Assembly (NCBI GenBank): GCA_002104985.1
Contig: MCGO01000049.1
Location: forward strand, 62,001-126,000
Source: Rhizoclosmatium globosum
Lineage: Eukaryota; Chytridiomycota; Chytridiomycetes; Chytridiales; Chytriomycetaceae
Direction: 5' to 3'
Length of the DNA: 64,000 bases
Shown here: one piece after another, positions 51,786-63,917 of the stretch
Position numbering within the stretch: position 1 is the stretch's first letter
Layout: each line of letters begins with the position of its first letter
Notes under the pieces: generated by a model
Database searches by the model: none
Told to the model about the DNA's origin: nothing
The model's input: the letters and a program-made list of their open reading frames with translations, nothing else
Position numbers and translations under genes: made by a program

Positions 51786-52827
51786 TCACTCAGCAGCTGA
51801 ATTCTTTCGAAGTAAGTTTGGCTGGAAATTTCCACGTTTTTCATCGCTTGGTCCGCCCCCTGCACCATTAGATGCAGGAGTAATTGTTGTTGTTTGTTGA
51901 TGGTGTGAAGATTTTCTTGCAGATGTGGTATCCTTTTGTTGAGACCCTTTCACAAACAGCTTCAAAAACTTTGGAGATACGACAGAGTCAATGCAAAAAA
52001 GTGGAAGAATGCAATATCCCCTGTCACAAGTTAATGTAGTCCAGGAAAACAAAAAACTACCCACATATTCCATAGGATATTCGTGTAAAAGTTTCCACCC
52101 CAGTGGCTCTTGTAGCTAACACTTCCAGCCAAGTAAATAGCCGTAATCGACCCCGTCAATGCAGACAATTGAAGAACCTCCCACTTTCCACCTTTTTCAA
52201 ATGTCTTTCTCGCAACAACAATCAAAAACCATACGTCAAAGTACGCAAACGAGATACCGGCCGCGATAGCTTGATACAAATCCTGGTTGAAACACGTTGT
52301 GAGGTCCATGTACAAACAAGGCAGGTTGGCGGCCAAGTTCAACGAAATGCACACCAACAGGACAATCATATCCACAAATCCACGCGTAATCAAAGTTTCC
52401 GGAACAACCTTGAATTTTCTATAGAATAGCAACCAAAACCCAAGATCAAACGTGCAAGCGGAAAAAAAGTAATACACGTGAAGTTTTGTATCGCAAGCTG
52501 TCGGGTCAACGCCCGTGCCATAGTACATGTTGAACGTGAGGCAATCGAGAAGAAAGAATCCCGAAATGGAGGTGACAACATTGGATCCGATGGCTACGAA
52601 AACGACAAGCCAAATGAACGTGTTTTTCCAGTTCAACAAGGCTTCGTTGAGAAGAACGAATGAAAAGTAGAGTTGATACCTGGAACGCGGTTTTACTTTT
52701 CGATTCGAATATGGTGGATGGAAATTATGAGTACTAACATCAAGAATCCTGTCCATGTTGCGTTGTCTACGTTCGACCAAATGTATCCATCAACCCAACC
52801 AGTTGTTGGCAACGTAGTATTGCTCAT
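51786..52827 (-). CDS. Seven-transmembrane protein, paralogue 3
   Basis: ATG at 52827-52825, N-terminus SNTTLPTTGWVDGYIWSNV then DNATWTGF (two potential N-glycosylation sites). Membrane regions: YQLYFSFVLLNEALL, FIWLVVFVAIGSNVVTSISG, LHVYYFFSACTFDLGFWLLF, GFVDMIVLLVCISLNLAAN, IAAGISFAYFDVWFLIVVAR, LQLSALTGSITAIYLAGS and FYTNILWNMGYCILPLFC. Conserved KVVPE loop and Cys pairs (LDC..DPTAC; NLPCLY..TTCF) suggest a disulfide. The tail is Ser/Thr/Gln-rich (HHQQTTTI). It has the same gene structure as paralogues 1 and 2. Family unknown to me. Confidence 0.74.
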
Positions 52828-53102
52828 ATTTTTGGGATACTTTTTGGTGGTTGGTCTTCTTAGGATGGAAAAACAAACATGTGATTCGACAATCGACCAT
52901 GAAAATCTCTTGTTGAAAAAACCGCTAAAATCTTGCTAAAATCTCTGTCCGATAATTAGCATCCGCCAATTCTTGCTAATTCAAAGATAAATATATAATG
53001 ATATAAATATCTTCTTAGATTTAGAATTTAGAAAACGAGAAAAGGTTCTTTTCCTTCCAAATCTTCCAGCAAACGAGATCAAAAACCCCAAATAAGTGCA
53101 GA

Positions 53103-54688
53103 ATGCTTCACGCCAATAGCTTCTCCATAATTTTAGCATTGCTAGCCTCATCGCTGGTGCAAGGACTTGCAAAGCTTGAACCAGCTGACGGAAAGCTTAT
53201 TTTCGGTGCATGGTTTGATTCCTCCACAGGACCAGTTTCTGGAGGAGAAACTGCAGCCAGTTTCAACAAGAAGATTGGATTCAATTCAGGTGTATTTCAA
53301 GTCTACCAGCATCTTCCCCCGCGTTTGCCAAAGGATGGGCCTCCTGATTATGATACCAAGAACCATAACGCTGACGGGACAATCAATCTCGATATTTTGA
53401 ATGAGGGAACGGATGCTGCTATATTCTTGACTATTTACCCTGATAATTCAACGGGAATCGCTGACTCGGATATCAACGCACTTGCAATTCAATGTCGTAC
53501 AATCATCGTAAGACTCATTATTGTATTTACCAAGATTTAAGTGTTTGCAAAAACTAGAATACCACTGGAAGAAACCTGTTTATTCGTTTTGGTGTAAGTT
53601 TGGCTTGATTACCTTCCCACAACTTACAGCCATATCCTTAGCCGGAAATGAACGGAGATTGGATGTCTTATTCGGGCAACCCAACGGCTTATATAGCACT
53701 TTGGAGAAAGGTTTACACTGCTGTCAACAATGTCGCTCCTTCTGTCGCCTTTGTGTGGTCTCCAAATCCTGACACATACCAGGGTATCTACCCTTATGCT
53801 CCGTACTGGCCTGGCCCTGATTATGTTGATTGGGTTGGTTTGTCTACTTGTAAGTTTCTCCACAAAAAATCAATAACGTCTGACACTTTGGTTTAGATTG
53901 GAAAGGTTTCCAAGACAATTACCCGTACTCTTACATGAAGAACTCCCTCTGTCCAACAGACTATACTGCACAAGTTTTGGATGCAAAGGGACAGCAGGGA
54001 AGCAAGGTGTCATTTTATCAGGAGTATGTACTAAAATATGATAAACCGTTTGTGGTGGGTTGATGACAGTGTCAAAAGATATCATCTAATTTTCATTTCC
54101 AGATTTCGGAAGGAGGAGGTGCATTCCAACTCGCATACAGTGAAGGCTCTAATCGCACTCTCGTGGACCCAGGACCAGGTCGCACTCAAATGGTCATGGT
54201 AAAAAACTCTCTCGTTAATATAAATCGAACTCATTTATCTCGATACTAAAAATCAGGGCTTCTGGAACTCAAACATCTTCAATCCAGACTTTATGAACGC
54301 GTATCCAAAAGTGAAAATGGCGATTTCATTTGAGATCTGGAAGCTTGAGGCAGAACAACAATTCGCCACTGAACGCGACTTCAGAATCATTGGAGATGAT
54401 GCCACTGCAAGTACTTTTCGTACTGCGATCATGAAATTGGATGATGCTGGGCATATGATTTGGGCAAAAGTTGTTCCAGCAAAGACATCTGCTACAACCG
54501 CTGCGGAGCAGACAACTGCGGCAGTCACCACAACTACGTCTGCTCTCGCAACTTCTGCATTGGTTGTGACTCAAAATCCTTCCAATAAGGATGCTGTTAC
54601 CCAAAAGACTTCCTATTCGCCAGCGAAGACAAGCATTTCGCTGACGTTACTGTTATCGATTCTGATTATCGCCTTGATGCTTTTCTGA
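53103..54688 (+). CDS. GPI-anchored glycoside hydrolase family 26 protein
   Basis: Signal peptide (SIILALLASSLVQGLA). Exons joined at the introns after RTII, at RFG/PEMNG, after STY, and in the FYQE and MVMG regions. Motifs: IFGAWFDSSTG (start of a GH26 barrel), FLTIYPDN, LFIRFGPEMNGDW (EMNG Glu is the acid/base of GH26), FVWSPNPD, YVDWVGLST and VISEGGGA (nucleophile Glu). GH26 enzymes act on mannans or beta-1,3/1,4-glucans; the exact substrate is not readable. The C-terminus is Thr/Ser-rich followed by a hydrophobic tail (LTLLLSILIIALMLF), a GPI-anchor signal. Probably bound to the wall or plasma membrane. Confidence 0.82.
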
Positions 54689-55189
54689 ACGTTTTCTTGT
54701 GCTTTTGGCTTTTTTATCTCTCGTTACAACAATAAACAGAAATTTAGTTCTGAAGGGCAGGCAAGATATGATTATCAAACAAACGCAAAAGAGTCGAATA
54801 ATAAGCCAATAGATCCACGTTAATTAGAAATTAGGATTTGGTCCGCAAGTATTACCCCTTTGTAGTTTTGGGTAAATCCTCAAACAATCGGAAATCACGG
54901 GGGTAAATCTTGAAAGAAGTGTCCCAACCCGTCCCGCCTCTGTCCGGCAAACTCATAACGAAACAAACTAAGGCTATATCTATTGGGCGATACACGTCGA
55001 AACTATCTTGGATACTTTTCTTTTCGTTTGGCATCAGTGAAACCACGCTATAGCTCTCATCGAAACAGAGAAAAACGACCTCTTGAAACAGCGTAAAAGC
55101 CGACCAATATTGGCATATTATTCACCTTGATTATCACGGAGGTTTCATTGAATCAAAACAACGAGAGACCCCTTGGCGAATAGTTCAAA
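54689..55189. other. Intergenic, no gene recognised
   Basis: 501 bp between the GH26 gene and the MOK-type kinase, both on the plus strand. It should hold the kinase promoter. Nothing else was recognised. Confidence 0.5.
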
Positions 55190-58054
55190 ATGAGCGACAA
55201 TAGCGCGGATAAACCGAAACCTGATGGAAGCGCGACGAAACTAGAAGGTTAGTATGCCGCGCGGCATACTCAGTTACTGACGCAGTGAAACTCAGACTTT
55301 CGTTTGATGTGTAAACTGGGAGAAGGAACTTTTTCGGAAGTACTGAAAGTGAAGCATAAACGAACGGGCCAAATATACGCGATGAAACGATTCCGAAAGC
55401 ACTTTAACACGTGAGATATGATGGAATACTGGCGTGTTCAGAGCTAAACCCATAACTCTTAGGTATGAAGAGATTGAAGGACTTCGAGAAATACAAGCCT
55501 TGAAGCGCTTAAATCCACACCCTCATATCGTTGACCTTCATGATGTTGTTTTGTAAGGAGCGAGAAATTTGGTGGCTTATACTGACTGAAAGCCAGCGAA
55601 CCTCGGAATGGCGTCCTCTCCCTGAATTTCGAGCTCATGGATTGTAATCTATACGAGCTGATTTCTCGAAAGAATTTGTTGATGACTGAAAGCAAGGCGA
55701 AAATGTATATGCATCAAATTTGTAAAGGACTGGAGTACATTCACAGGTAATCCAACACCATCAATGTTTCCTAGCACTAATCATCCACCCGCTATGCATC
55801 CAGCAAAGGAATTTTTCACCGAGATATCAAACCTGAGGTGCGTTACATTCTCTGAGCTATTCTGCGTCATTCTAAATCTATTCTCAGAACATTTTAGTGA
55901 AAGACTTCAATATCAAAATCGCAGATTTTGGATCCTGTCGAGGCATCCATTCGAAACAACCCTACACCGAATATATCGCAACAAGGTGGTATCGGCCCCC
56001 AGAATGCTTACTCTGCGATGGAATATATACCTACAAGATGGACATTTGGAGTGCAGGATGTGTTTTGTACGAAGTCATTTCCAAACAGCCGTTGTTTCCA
56101 GGATCAAATGAGCTCGATCAAATTCACAGGATACATAATATCATGGGAACACCAAGTACAAAACTACTGAAACAAATGCTTGGGTAAGTGATATTGTGTG
56201 GGAGTGGTCTGGTTTAAAACGATTTGCACAGAAATCGAGCAAGTTCTCCTAAATTTCAGTTTACGCCAAAAGAAGGAACAGGAATTCGAACGCTTTTACC
56301 TTATGTATCGCAAGATTGTGTCGATATAATCAATGCGTTGCTCATTTATAATCCGGATGAACGGTGAGAGACGTTTCAGTGTGTGTCTCTTGCCCTAATG
56401 ACTGTATCGATAGAATTTCAGCAAAGGAGGCTTTGAAACATGCCTTTTTCAAGGATATAAATGCTTTGAAGCAAAATGTGACTGTATCACAGGATTCTCT
56501 CCAAGCTGCTGGGAAAACTGTTCCCGCCGCAACAGGAAAGCCTGGAAAAGTAAGTAAATTAAGTGATTCTCGAAGTCAATTGATGTCTTTAAATATCAGG
56601 GCGAGGCCGATATTACTGATTCAACCGCACCTGCTGCTTCTTCAACCTATATTAAAGCTCCAAAAGAAGAAGCCAAGGGAGCTCCTGTAGCAGTAGATGA
56701 GTCAACAGCAGTCGCTGGTATGTAACTTCTGCTATCATCCATCATTCTGAAACTTTTTAAAGCGAGTTCCATGATGACCATTACTGAATCTGAGACAATG
56801 CCTTCAGAAACTGATATAACAGAAGCTGCAGCTAAAGAAAATCATGTGCATCGCCCAAAAGGGAAGGAAGTGGAACCGCAAATGAGCGACGAAAAACCAC
56901 CTCCATATTACAAGCGAGAATCAGAACACATTCACCTTCCAAATATCCCAAATCTGGAACACTCGAAACACCATTCTAACAAGCCACATCATACTGAGGA
57001 GGAGCAAAAACATGTGAAACATCGAGACAAGTCTGAAGTAAAATCAGACAACCATAGTCACCCTCCAGCGCCTGAACTAGATCTATTTATTGGACATGCT
57101 CCAATTGCATCTGTGACAGAACAACACCAACAGCCGCATCATCAACCAATACCGCACCACCAAACACAATCGCACCACCAAGCACCAGCTCACGCCCCAC
57201 CCCAGCCGATCAAACACCACCCAGTCCCACTTCACGATGGAAAACAATTACCGTCACTTCAAGGATCCTTTTCAAACACAACATACCAACAACAACAACA
57301 CCAAACCCAAATCCAGAAACAACTATTACTCCAACAACAACAATCCCAATCCATATCACAAGGCCCCAAAATGCAATACCTCCAACCCATAGCGCACGCA
57401 ACAGGGAGTGACAAGCAAAACAACAACGAACCAGCCGTCCTCCAAGTTGTCCAAAGCAACGACAGCATATCAACAAGCGCGTCGTCCGTAAAGGAATCAA
57501 AGCGACGAAGCATACACGAAAAGAAAGTCGCCGAAGCCGTGCTAGCACGAGCAAGGAGGATCCAACAGGTGGGACCTGCAGGCGACCTGAAGCGGAATCC
57601 AATGGTAGGCCATAAGCAAGTCGGACGGATTCATGGCGTTCCTGGACAAGGCGCCGCTGCAGCTGCTGATCCCATGATGTTTGGAGTTGTTGGGAAAAAT
57701 GCACCAAACAATAATTCGACAAAGGTGAGACTTTTTTCTATAAAACGTGAACTGTGTGTACTAACAAAAAAGCGTGATTTTCTACAGTTCCCTGTTCTCA
57801 GCTTCGCTCCTCCTCAAAACGGAGGCCAGAGTATGGGTATTAGCAACAACAACAACGGACAAAACAACTTACCGCCTTTACACAACCATGATATGGAAAG
57901 CAAGAGCAAGTATAAGTTTGCTCAAAACCAAATTCCAAAGGAATCTGTGATGCTTCCATCGTTAACGGATAAGACCCACCAACTCAAGCTGAACGCCGCC
58001 CCAGCCGCCATCGATGCAAACTCGACTAATTTACCTGCACTGAAACGGAAATGA
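55190..58054 (+). CDS. MOK/LF4-type ciliary kinase (RCK family)
   Basis: ATG at 55190 (SDNSADKPKPDG). Many short introns. Kinase blocks: LMCKLGEGTFSEVLKVKHK (Gly loop), YAMKRFRKHF (ATP Lys), LREIQALKRLNPHPHIVDL, NFELMDCNLYELI, GIFHRDIKPENILV (HRD), KIADFGSCRG, YTEYIATRWYRPPECLL (TEY activation motif), GIYTYKMDIWSAGCVLYE and LFPGSNELDQIHRIHNIMGTP. The YTEY..RWYRPPECLL and YTYKMD..SAG pattern is that of MOK (RAGE) in the MAK/ICK/MOK group; the Chlamydomonas orthologue LF4 limits flagellar length. The long C-terminal tail is rich in His, Gln and Pro and looks disordered. This fits a flagellated zoospore. Confidence 0.85.
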
Positions 58055-58359
58055 ACAAGCAGGTTTCATTCATCGATTTTCTATTTCTATTTCTATATAC
58101 ACAACAATCTGGATGGGGAGGAAAGCGGGCTTATTACAATTCTTTTTTGATTCCTTTATTTCGTTCTGCTCTACGTTTTTTATCTCATTCGATTTGCTTG
58201 TATGTACCACACCTTAAAAAACTCGTTATACTATTGGAAGCTTTATTGAATTTCAACCATGTATTCCCCTTCACAAAAACATTCCCCCCCACACACCCGA
58301 CACACAGCAGGTATATTATATCCTTATTTTAATCATGCACGTATGTAGTATGGGTCCTG

Positions 58360-58792
58360 TTAGAAATCATCCTCAAACTGAACCATCCAAGCCTCAAGGC
58401 CGCTCTGAGCCAACATGACGTTCCCACTTCTTCCCAATACGCAAGCCTTTAATGCAGTTGATCTGAAACTTTGAGCAGAAAACTGTAAGTTGAAAGGTGG
58501 GGGGCGGTTATTAGTTCTTGGAATTGGCAGTTTCCTCAGTTAACTCAACTGTCTCAGATGCAAATGCTCCAGGTCCAGCCGAGCCCATTGACTCCGCAGT
58601 AAATGCAAATGATCCCGCAAATGACGATGCCCCTGAAAATGAAGGCGTGGACTGCTCTGTAAACCGCTCAAAGGATGGACTTGGCTGTTGGGCCTGAAAC
58701 CGTGGCGATGCGGCAGAGAGAGAAGCCATGCGGATCGATGATTGTCGCAGCGATGTTTGTGTTTTCAGAATGTGGGCTGTAAACCGATTCAT
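58360..58792 (-). CDS. Small two-exon protein of unknown function
   Basis: Exon 1 from ATG 58792-58790, ending ASET; intron (gttgag..ttacag, about 69 nt, ending near 58490); exon 2 reads FSAQSFRSTALKACVLG, then AQSGLEAWMVQFEDDF to the stop at 58362-58360. About 120 residues. The N-terminus (NRFTAHILKTQTSLRQSS) has basic and hydroxylated residues without acids, compatible with a mitochondrial presequence. The middle is Ser/Phe-rich (FSGASSFAGSFAFTAES). No known domain. The open second exon ending in an acidic tail supports a real gene. Confidence 0.5.
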
Positions 58793-58996
58793 CTTGTTTT
58801 TGACGATTGGTTTTGGTTCGGTTGGTTGGTTTGTTGATGACCTTCAAAGAAAAAACGAAGTACAATAAAACCAAGATCATATTTCAACACATTGCGAAAA
58901 TACTATGTACGAGATGACGAATCAAAAACAAACAAACAAAACAGAATAACGATAGACCAAACCCCCCACATCCACACTTCTTCACTTATGACATCT

Positions 58997-61900
58997 CTAA
59001 TCAAAGTAGGCCACAAAAGCAGTAGCATCATCATACCGAATCTGCTTCTGCCAGTACAAATGCTGCATAGCCTTCACAATCGCGGGGTGGATCCTGCCTT
59101 CCGCGTTCTTCCCCATTTCTCGTTCCACAAGAACTTCGGACACTTGTCGTAACCGGTCCTCCATCACAGCGTGGAAATCAAAGAGAGCAGGTTTTGTTGG
59201 TGGTGGCAGTTTTGTTGAGGTTGGGAGGAACTGAGTGTGTGGTGCTGCTGAAGTTGCTGTTGCAGATGGAGTTTCTACGACAATATCATCCTCATCGTCC
59301 ATCATCAACATGTCTTCGTCTTCTTCTAATGCTTGTGGCTGCTGCTCGCTTTTTGCTTCCTCGACTTTTGGTTTGCTTGCCTCACTTGATGATCCAAGCC
59401 CTTCCTCTTCCTCCTCCTCCTCGACTTCATCTCCATCATTTTCACCAGTTTTCTTGCTCTTGACAGTGTCTTTGGATGCAACAGCAGTAGATCCATTGGA
59501 GGACGCAACGCTTCCTTCCTCCTCTCCATCTTCATCATCGTCATCTTCCATCTCAACCACTCTTTCAGGCTCCGCAGCAACAGCAACACCTTCAATTGCA
59601 ACCTCTCCCTCTCCCACAGCAACAACTGCTCGTCTCTGAACCCTTTCCTCTCTCAAAACCCTCCGCCTCTCAACCTCTCTTCGCTTCCACTCCCTCTTTT
59701 CCCGTTTATAACCCTCAACAGCCCGCTCATACTCATCCCTCTCAGCTTCAACACTCATCACAGCAGCCTCAACAACTCCCATCACCATAGAAACCTGTCT
59801 CTCCGTGTCCCCAGAGTTATCCATCAAATGGTCCCAGATTCCATCCGTCGCAAGAACCATCACATACTCCCACCGCTTATCCAGTTCAACAAAGCTAACA
59901 TCAGGCACAGGACTCAACACCGCTGGCTCAATCTTGAACAACAAGTCTCCCATAGTACCCGTCAAGTTCAAAGTACGTCGATGACTCACACCGACAGCTT
60001 TGACGGCAGGACTTGCGTGACGGTAAATACGTGCATTCGCGAGCTCGTTGTACGGAACATCGCCGCGAAGACTTGGGTGCTGAGGGTTCATTGGAATCAA
60101 GGTATGGCTTGGAGACATGAAGTGTCCTCCACTTGTGTAGATGCTGTAAACTTTGGCAGGGTGGGTCATGTTGTGGTCTGTGCTTGTGAACACTTGGCTC
60201 CATGGCTGCTTTTCGGCACCGCGTTCAGTGCGTGGACGAGAGTGAAGCGTCATTCTGGAGTCACCGACGTTCAAGTTCACGATCCAGCCGTTGTGGATGA
60301 CGACAGCGACAAGTGCACACCCATCATCGTCTGGGCGGTCTGAAGGGATAGAGCCAGCGTCGACCCAGGTACGGTAACGAGAGACTTGGATAGCGCAGTA
60401 TTCAGCATCAATGATGCGGAAGGCTTCGCACGCCCGAGTTTCAAAATCAAGGCGGTGCTGAGGAAGCGAGAAATCCCATGATTGCGTCTTGAGAAGGTCA
60501 GTAAGGATGGCTTTTGTACGAGGGACAAAAAACTGTTCAGGTTGTTAGTCCCAGCAGGAAGATAATGAGATAAAAGTGATCAAAAACGCAACAATTAAAA
60601 AGTGGAGTAAAGTACATACTTTGGATGCAAGAATACCACCGTGTCCATCTGCAAGAATAAAAAGGCGCGAAGTCTCAGTGGAAGGAAAGATTCGTTTTGA
60701 GGATGTGTTTGCACGACGAGTCAGAGTTTCTGTAGCATCATGTTGTTGCATTGATGAGTTGTTTGTCGATGAAAGCGTAGATTCAGTATCGGAGGATGCA
60801 GTTGAGGTCTCCATCAAATCCACAGCACCAGCACTGCCTGCTTTCGAGTTCATAATGTCCATCACAACATCGTCATCATCTTCTTGGTCGTCTGACATGA
60901 TGGATCCCGATTCTGAAATAATATCATATTGGTTGATGCTGGAAGATGACATGGCCGCAAAGTCTTCAGTCTTGGAGCTGTCCATCATTTCGTCCTTTTT
61001 AGTTTCATCACTGTTTGCTAATGCATTGCTGTTGCTTGTATTCCATGTGGTATCATACTGGAAAAGTGTGAGTATATGTGTCTGAAGATAAGGAATCGCT
61101 CGTTCAATTCTTCATTCTCCAAGCATATCCACCAAATCTTTTTTGTATCATATGCGAATCCGATTTTGCACATTTCTATCTGCTCTTATTCGCTGTTCTG
61201 CTTGTGGGATGCTTGCTACACAGCCACAATACCCATTGAACATTCGCCCAAGAATCCATATTCTTTCCTCTAATGCTCTAATGTGTAACATTAAATATAC
61301 CTCGTGAGTGACAACGCCGCCATCTTCAAAATGGTGCCCATGAATGCGATGATCACCGCCAAGACCCTGGGCGGCCCACATTGCACGATCATTCTTTGAT
61401 GGCCAATGGATATCTTCGATTTGGGTATGAATAGGAATTCTGATAAAGTCAGTAGTGACGAGGTTTGATGCAGTAGGATGAGCTGCGGCCGAGATCATGT
61501 TTCTGTAACCTATTTGTTGTTGGCAGCAAGTCAGGGACAGCGGTACGCCAAGTTCCAGGATACACAGGAAAACATACCAAGCTCCGAGGAGACTGCCCAA
61601 GCTATGTTGTGGTAGAGTTTTTGCCTCTTTTGCGGAGGCACTTCGGGTTCGTCCAAGTTGTCGATTGTTGAAGGGGCCGCCGAGTCCTTCGCCTCCGCCG
61701 ACTCATTGCTACTGCTATTGATTACATCATCATCAACATCGTCGTCGTTGTTGTTATTGTTGTTCTCGGATTGGACCGAGACGAGGCCGAGTGCGGTGGC
61801 GGGTCTGTCTCTCTCGATTGAATTTGAAGCCGCGGCAGTTGCGGCAGCTGAGGCGGCATCGACATCGAGCCTGAGTTGTGCCTGATGAGTCATCTGGAGG

Positions 61901-62121
61901 CGCCCGACATCGGCGGCGGACTGCGACGGCCGCAGCCGAGCAAAGCCGAATCCGGAAAGAAGACCATCGAGAAGTGTCCGTGGTCGCTCGCTTCCGCCTC
62001 CGCCTCCACTTCCGCTTCCGCTTCCACTTCCGCTTCCGGTGGCGCTTGGTCCAACGTTCCAGCTGAGTTTGCGGCGGAGGCCCTTGCCGTCACGCTCGCG
62101 GTGGTGGTTTGGGTTGCTCAT
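58997..62121 (-). CDS. PP2C-type (PPM) protein phosphatase with long acidic insert
   Basis: ATG at 62121-62119. N-terminal Gly/Ser-rich and poly-Asn/Asp regions precede the phosphatase core, split over exons: GLGGDHRIHGHHFEDGGV, LFILADGHGGILASK (metal-binding DGHGG), CALVAVVIHNGWIVNLNVGDSR (GDSR), VMVLATDGIWDHL (third metal Asp) and the last motif YDDATAFVAYF. Between DGIWDHL and DDATAF, where most PP2Cs have under 80 residues, lies about 250 residues of coiled coil (KREKREWKRREVERRR) and acidic stretches (EEEEEEEG, DDDDEDGEEE). All metal ligands remain, so it should be active on phospho-Ser/Thr. Divergent from the GH18 gene by 215 bp. Confidence 0.85.
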
Positions 62122-62336
62122 TCAATGCTGCTTTTCTGTCCCTGAAATGAAACAACAAACCCCTTCTTTGAAACAGAACTCCACTGCCTCAATTCGGTTT
62201 CACCTTCTTTTTCAATTAATAATGAAGCTTAAGTAAGTGGAAAGACAGCTTTCTTTGTTTTTTGAATTCGGACCATGTTCAAAAGTCATCAAAACAAAAA
62301 CTTGTCGGAAAATAATAACATCTGTCAAACTCGCTC

Positions 62337-63917
62337 ATGACGCCTACTTCTCCGCCACGCGTCCTTTCCGTACTTCTCGGTCTGTTGCTTGTCTCCCTTA
62401 ATGCTCACGCTGCGTCCATATCTCCCACAAACAACTTGATTGGATACTGGGGTCAAGGTCTCGCCAAAACAGATTTTCCATCCAACCCTGAGATGCCTCT
62501 CGCGACTCTATGCCGAACAACTCAGTATAATATTATTCACATCAAAGGTAATCAACTGTCCTTTAACTGAAAAATGAGAAATGAGCGAACGAGCGAGTTG
62601 TACAGACTCAGATTACTCTGAAGCATAACTATAATCATACAGTCCTTTTCTTTTACATATGTATTCTCGTTCACATCAAAGTTCTAACAGTATTTGAATT
62701 AAATCAGGTATCCTGTCATACTCCACTGTCAAAGGGTTTCCTGGAGTAGATTTCAACAAGTACTGCTCGTTTCCATCCCAAGCATTTCGTGGTTGGCCCT
62801 TAAAGTCTGCCAACGGTCTGTCTCTTCTTGACTGTAGCGCCACAGTCGGCAAGGACATTACTGTATGCCAAAGTCTTGGCAAGAAAATTATTCTCACCAT
62901 CGATCCTCTTGATTTTATGACTGCCAACGGAACTGGTACAAACGGAGCTCCTGCAGTGTAAGCCAGGAAATTATTTTTCCAACCAACTTCTTTAACCCCC
63001 CCACAAACCTTCTCAGTGCTGACAACATCTGGAACCTCTTCCTCGGTGGAACATCCCCCAACCGCCCATTCGGCCCATCAGTCCAAGTTGACGGTCTCGA
63101 CTTCCACATCTGGTCCAACAACCCAAACGGCGTCGTCGACCTCGCAACCCGCCTCCGCACCCTCATGGGCCAAAAATACCTCTTCTCCGCCTCCCCACGC
63201 TGCGCATTCCCAGACTTCCTCATCAACGCACAATACTTCCCAACCCTCTCCCAGACATTCGACTACATCACCACGTTCTTCCTCGCAACGCCGAACCAGT
63301 GCGGGTTCCGCGCGAACCCGACTGGGTTCTGGCAGACGCTGCAGGACTGGTCAACGTTCACGCAGCCGCTTCCCCTGATTGTGGGGCTGGCGGCGTGGCC
63401 TGTGGCGACTGTGATTTTGGCGACGCCGGGTGATTATGTCAACGTGACGGACTTCCAGAGCCAGAATTTGGTTGCTAATATGCGGGCGACGGCTCCCAAC
63501 TTTGCGGGGTTTTCTGTCATGGATGCGTCGTTGGATGCTGTGAATACGCCGTGCAAGAATGATGAGAAGGGGAGTTTGAGAAGATATAGTGATGTGTTGT
63601 GGCAGCAGTTGACGTTGCCTGAGTCGCAGGTTGGTGTCAATTCTGCAGGGAGTGTTGCTTGTTTGGCGGTTTTGCCACCAAAGACGACTACTACCTCCAC
63701 GACTACTACGACTACTACTACTACCACTATTGACACGATCTTGAACGCAGCTGGAACCGGTGCAGCTGCTTCCTCCACGTCAAATATTCCGAATACAAGT
63801 GCCGGTTCTGGGTCTGGAAAGCAGTTGGCCAGTACTACAAAGACGACTGGAAGTGGAGCAATCAGTTGCAAGACTGGTACCTTGGTTGTGCTTGCTGCTT
63901 TGATGTTGATGGTTTAA
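62337..63917 (+). CDS. GPI-anchored GH18 chitinase-like protein lacking the catalytic Glu
   Basis: Signal peptide (LSVLLGLLLVSLNAHAAS). Exons 62337-62548, about 62707-62957 and about 63018-63917. Class III (hevamine-type) GH18 features: NLIGYWGQGLAKT, IILTIDPLDF, a barrel of normal length, and C-terminal GLAAWP..GFSVMDASLD. In the catalytic strand, where active enzymes have DGxDFDxE, it reads DGLDFHIW (about 63094-63117): the last Asp is His and the proton-donor Glu is Trp. It is therefore expected to be inactive, perhaps a chitin-binding lectin. After the barrel come a Thr-rich stalk (TTTTTTTTTT) and a hydrophobic end (TLVVLAALMLMV), consistent with a GPI anchor. Confidence 0.84.

Noticed and set aside
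57210..57722. Open frame of 170 codons on the minus strand
   Set aside because: Antisense of the Gln/His-rich tail of the MOK-type kinase; low-complexity DNA leaves several frames open.
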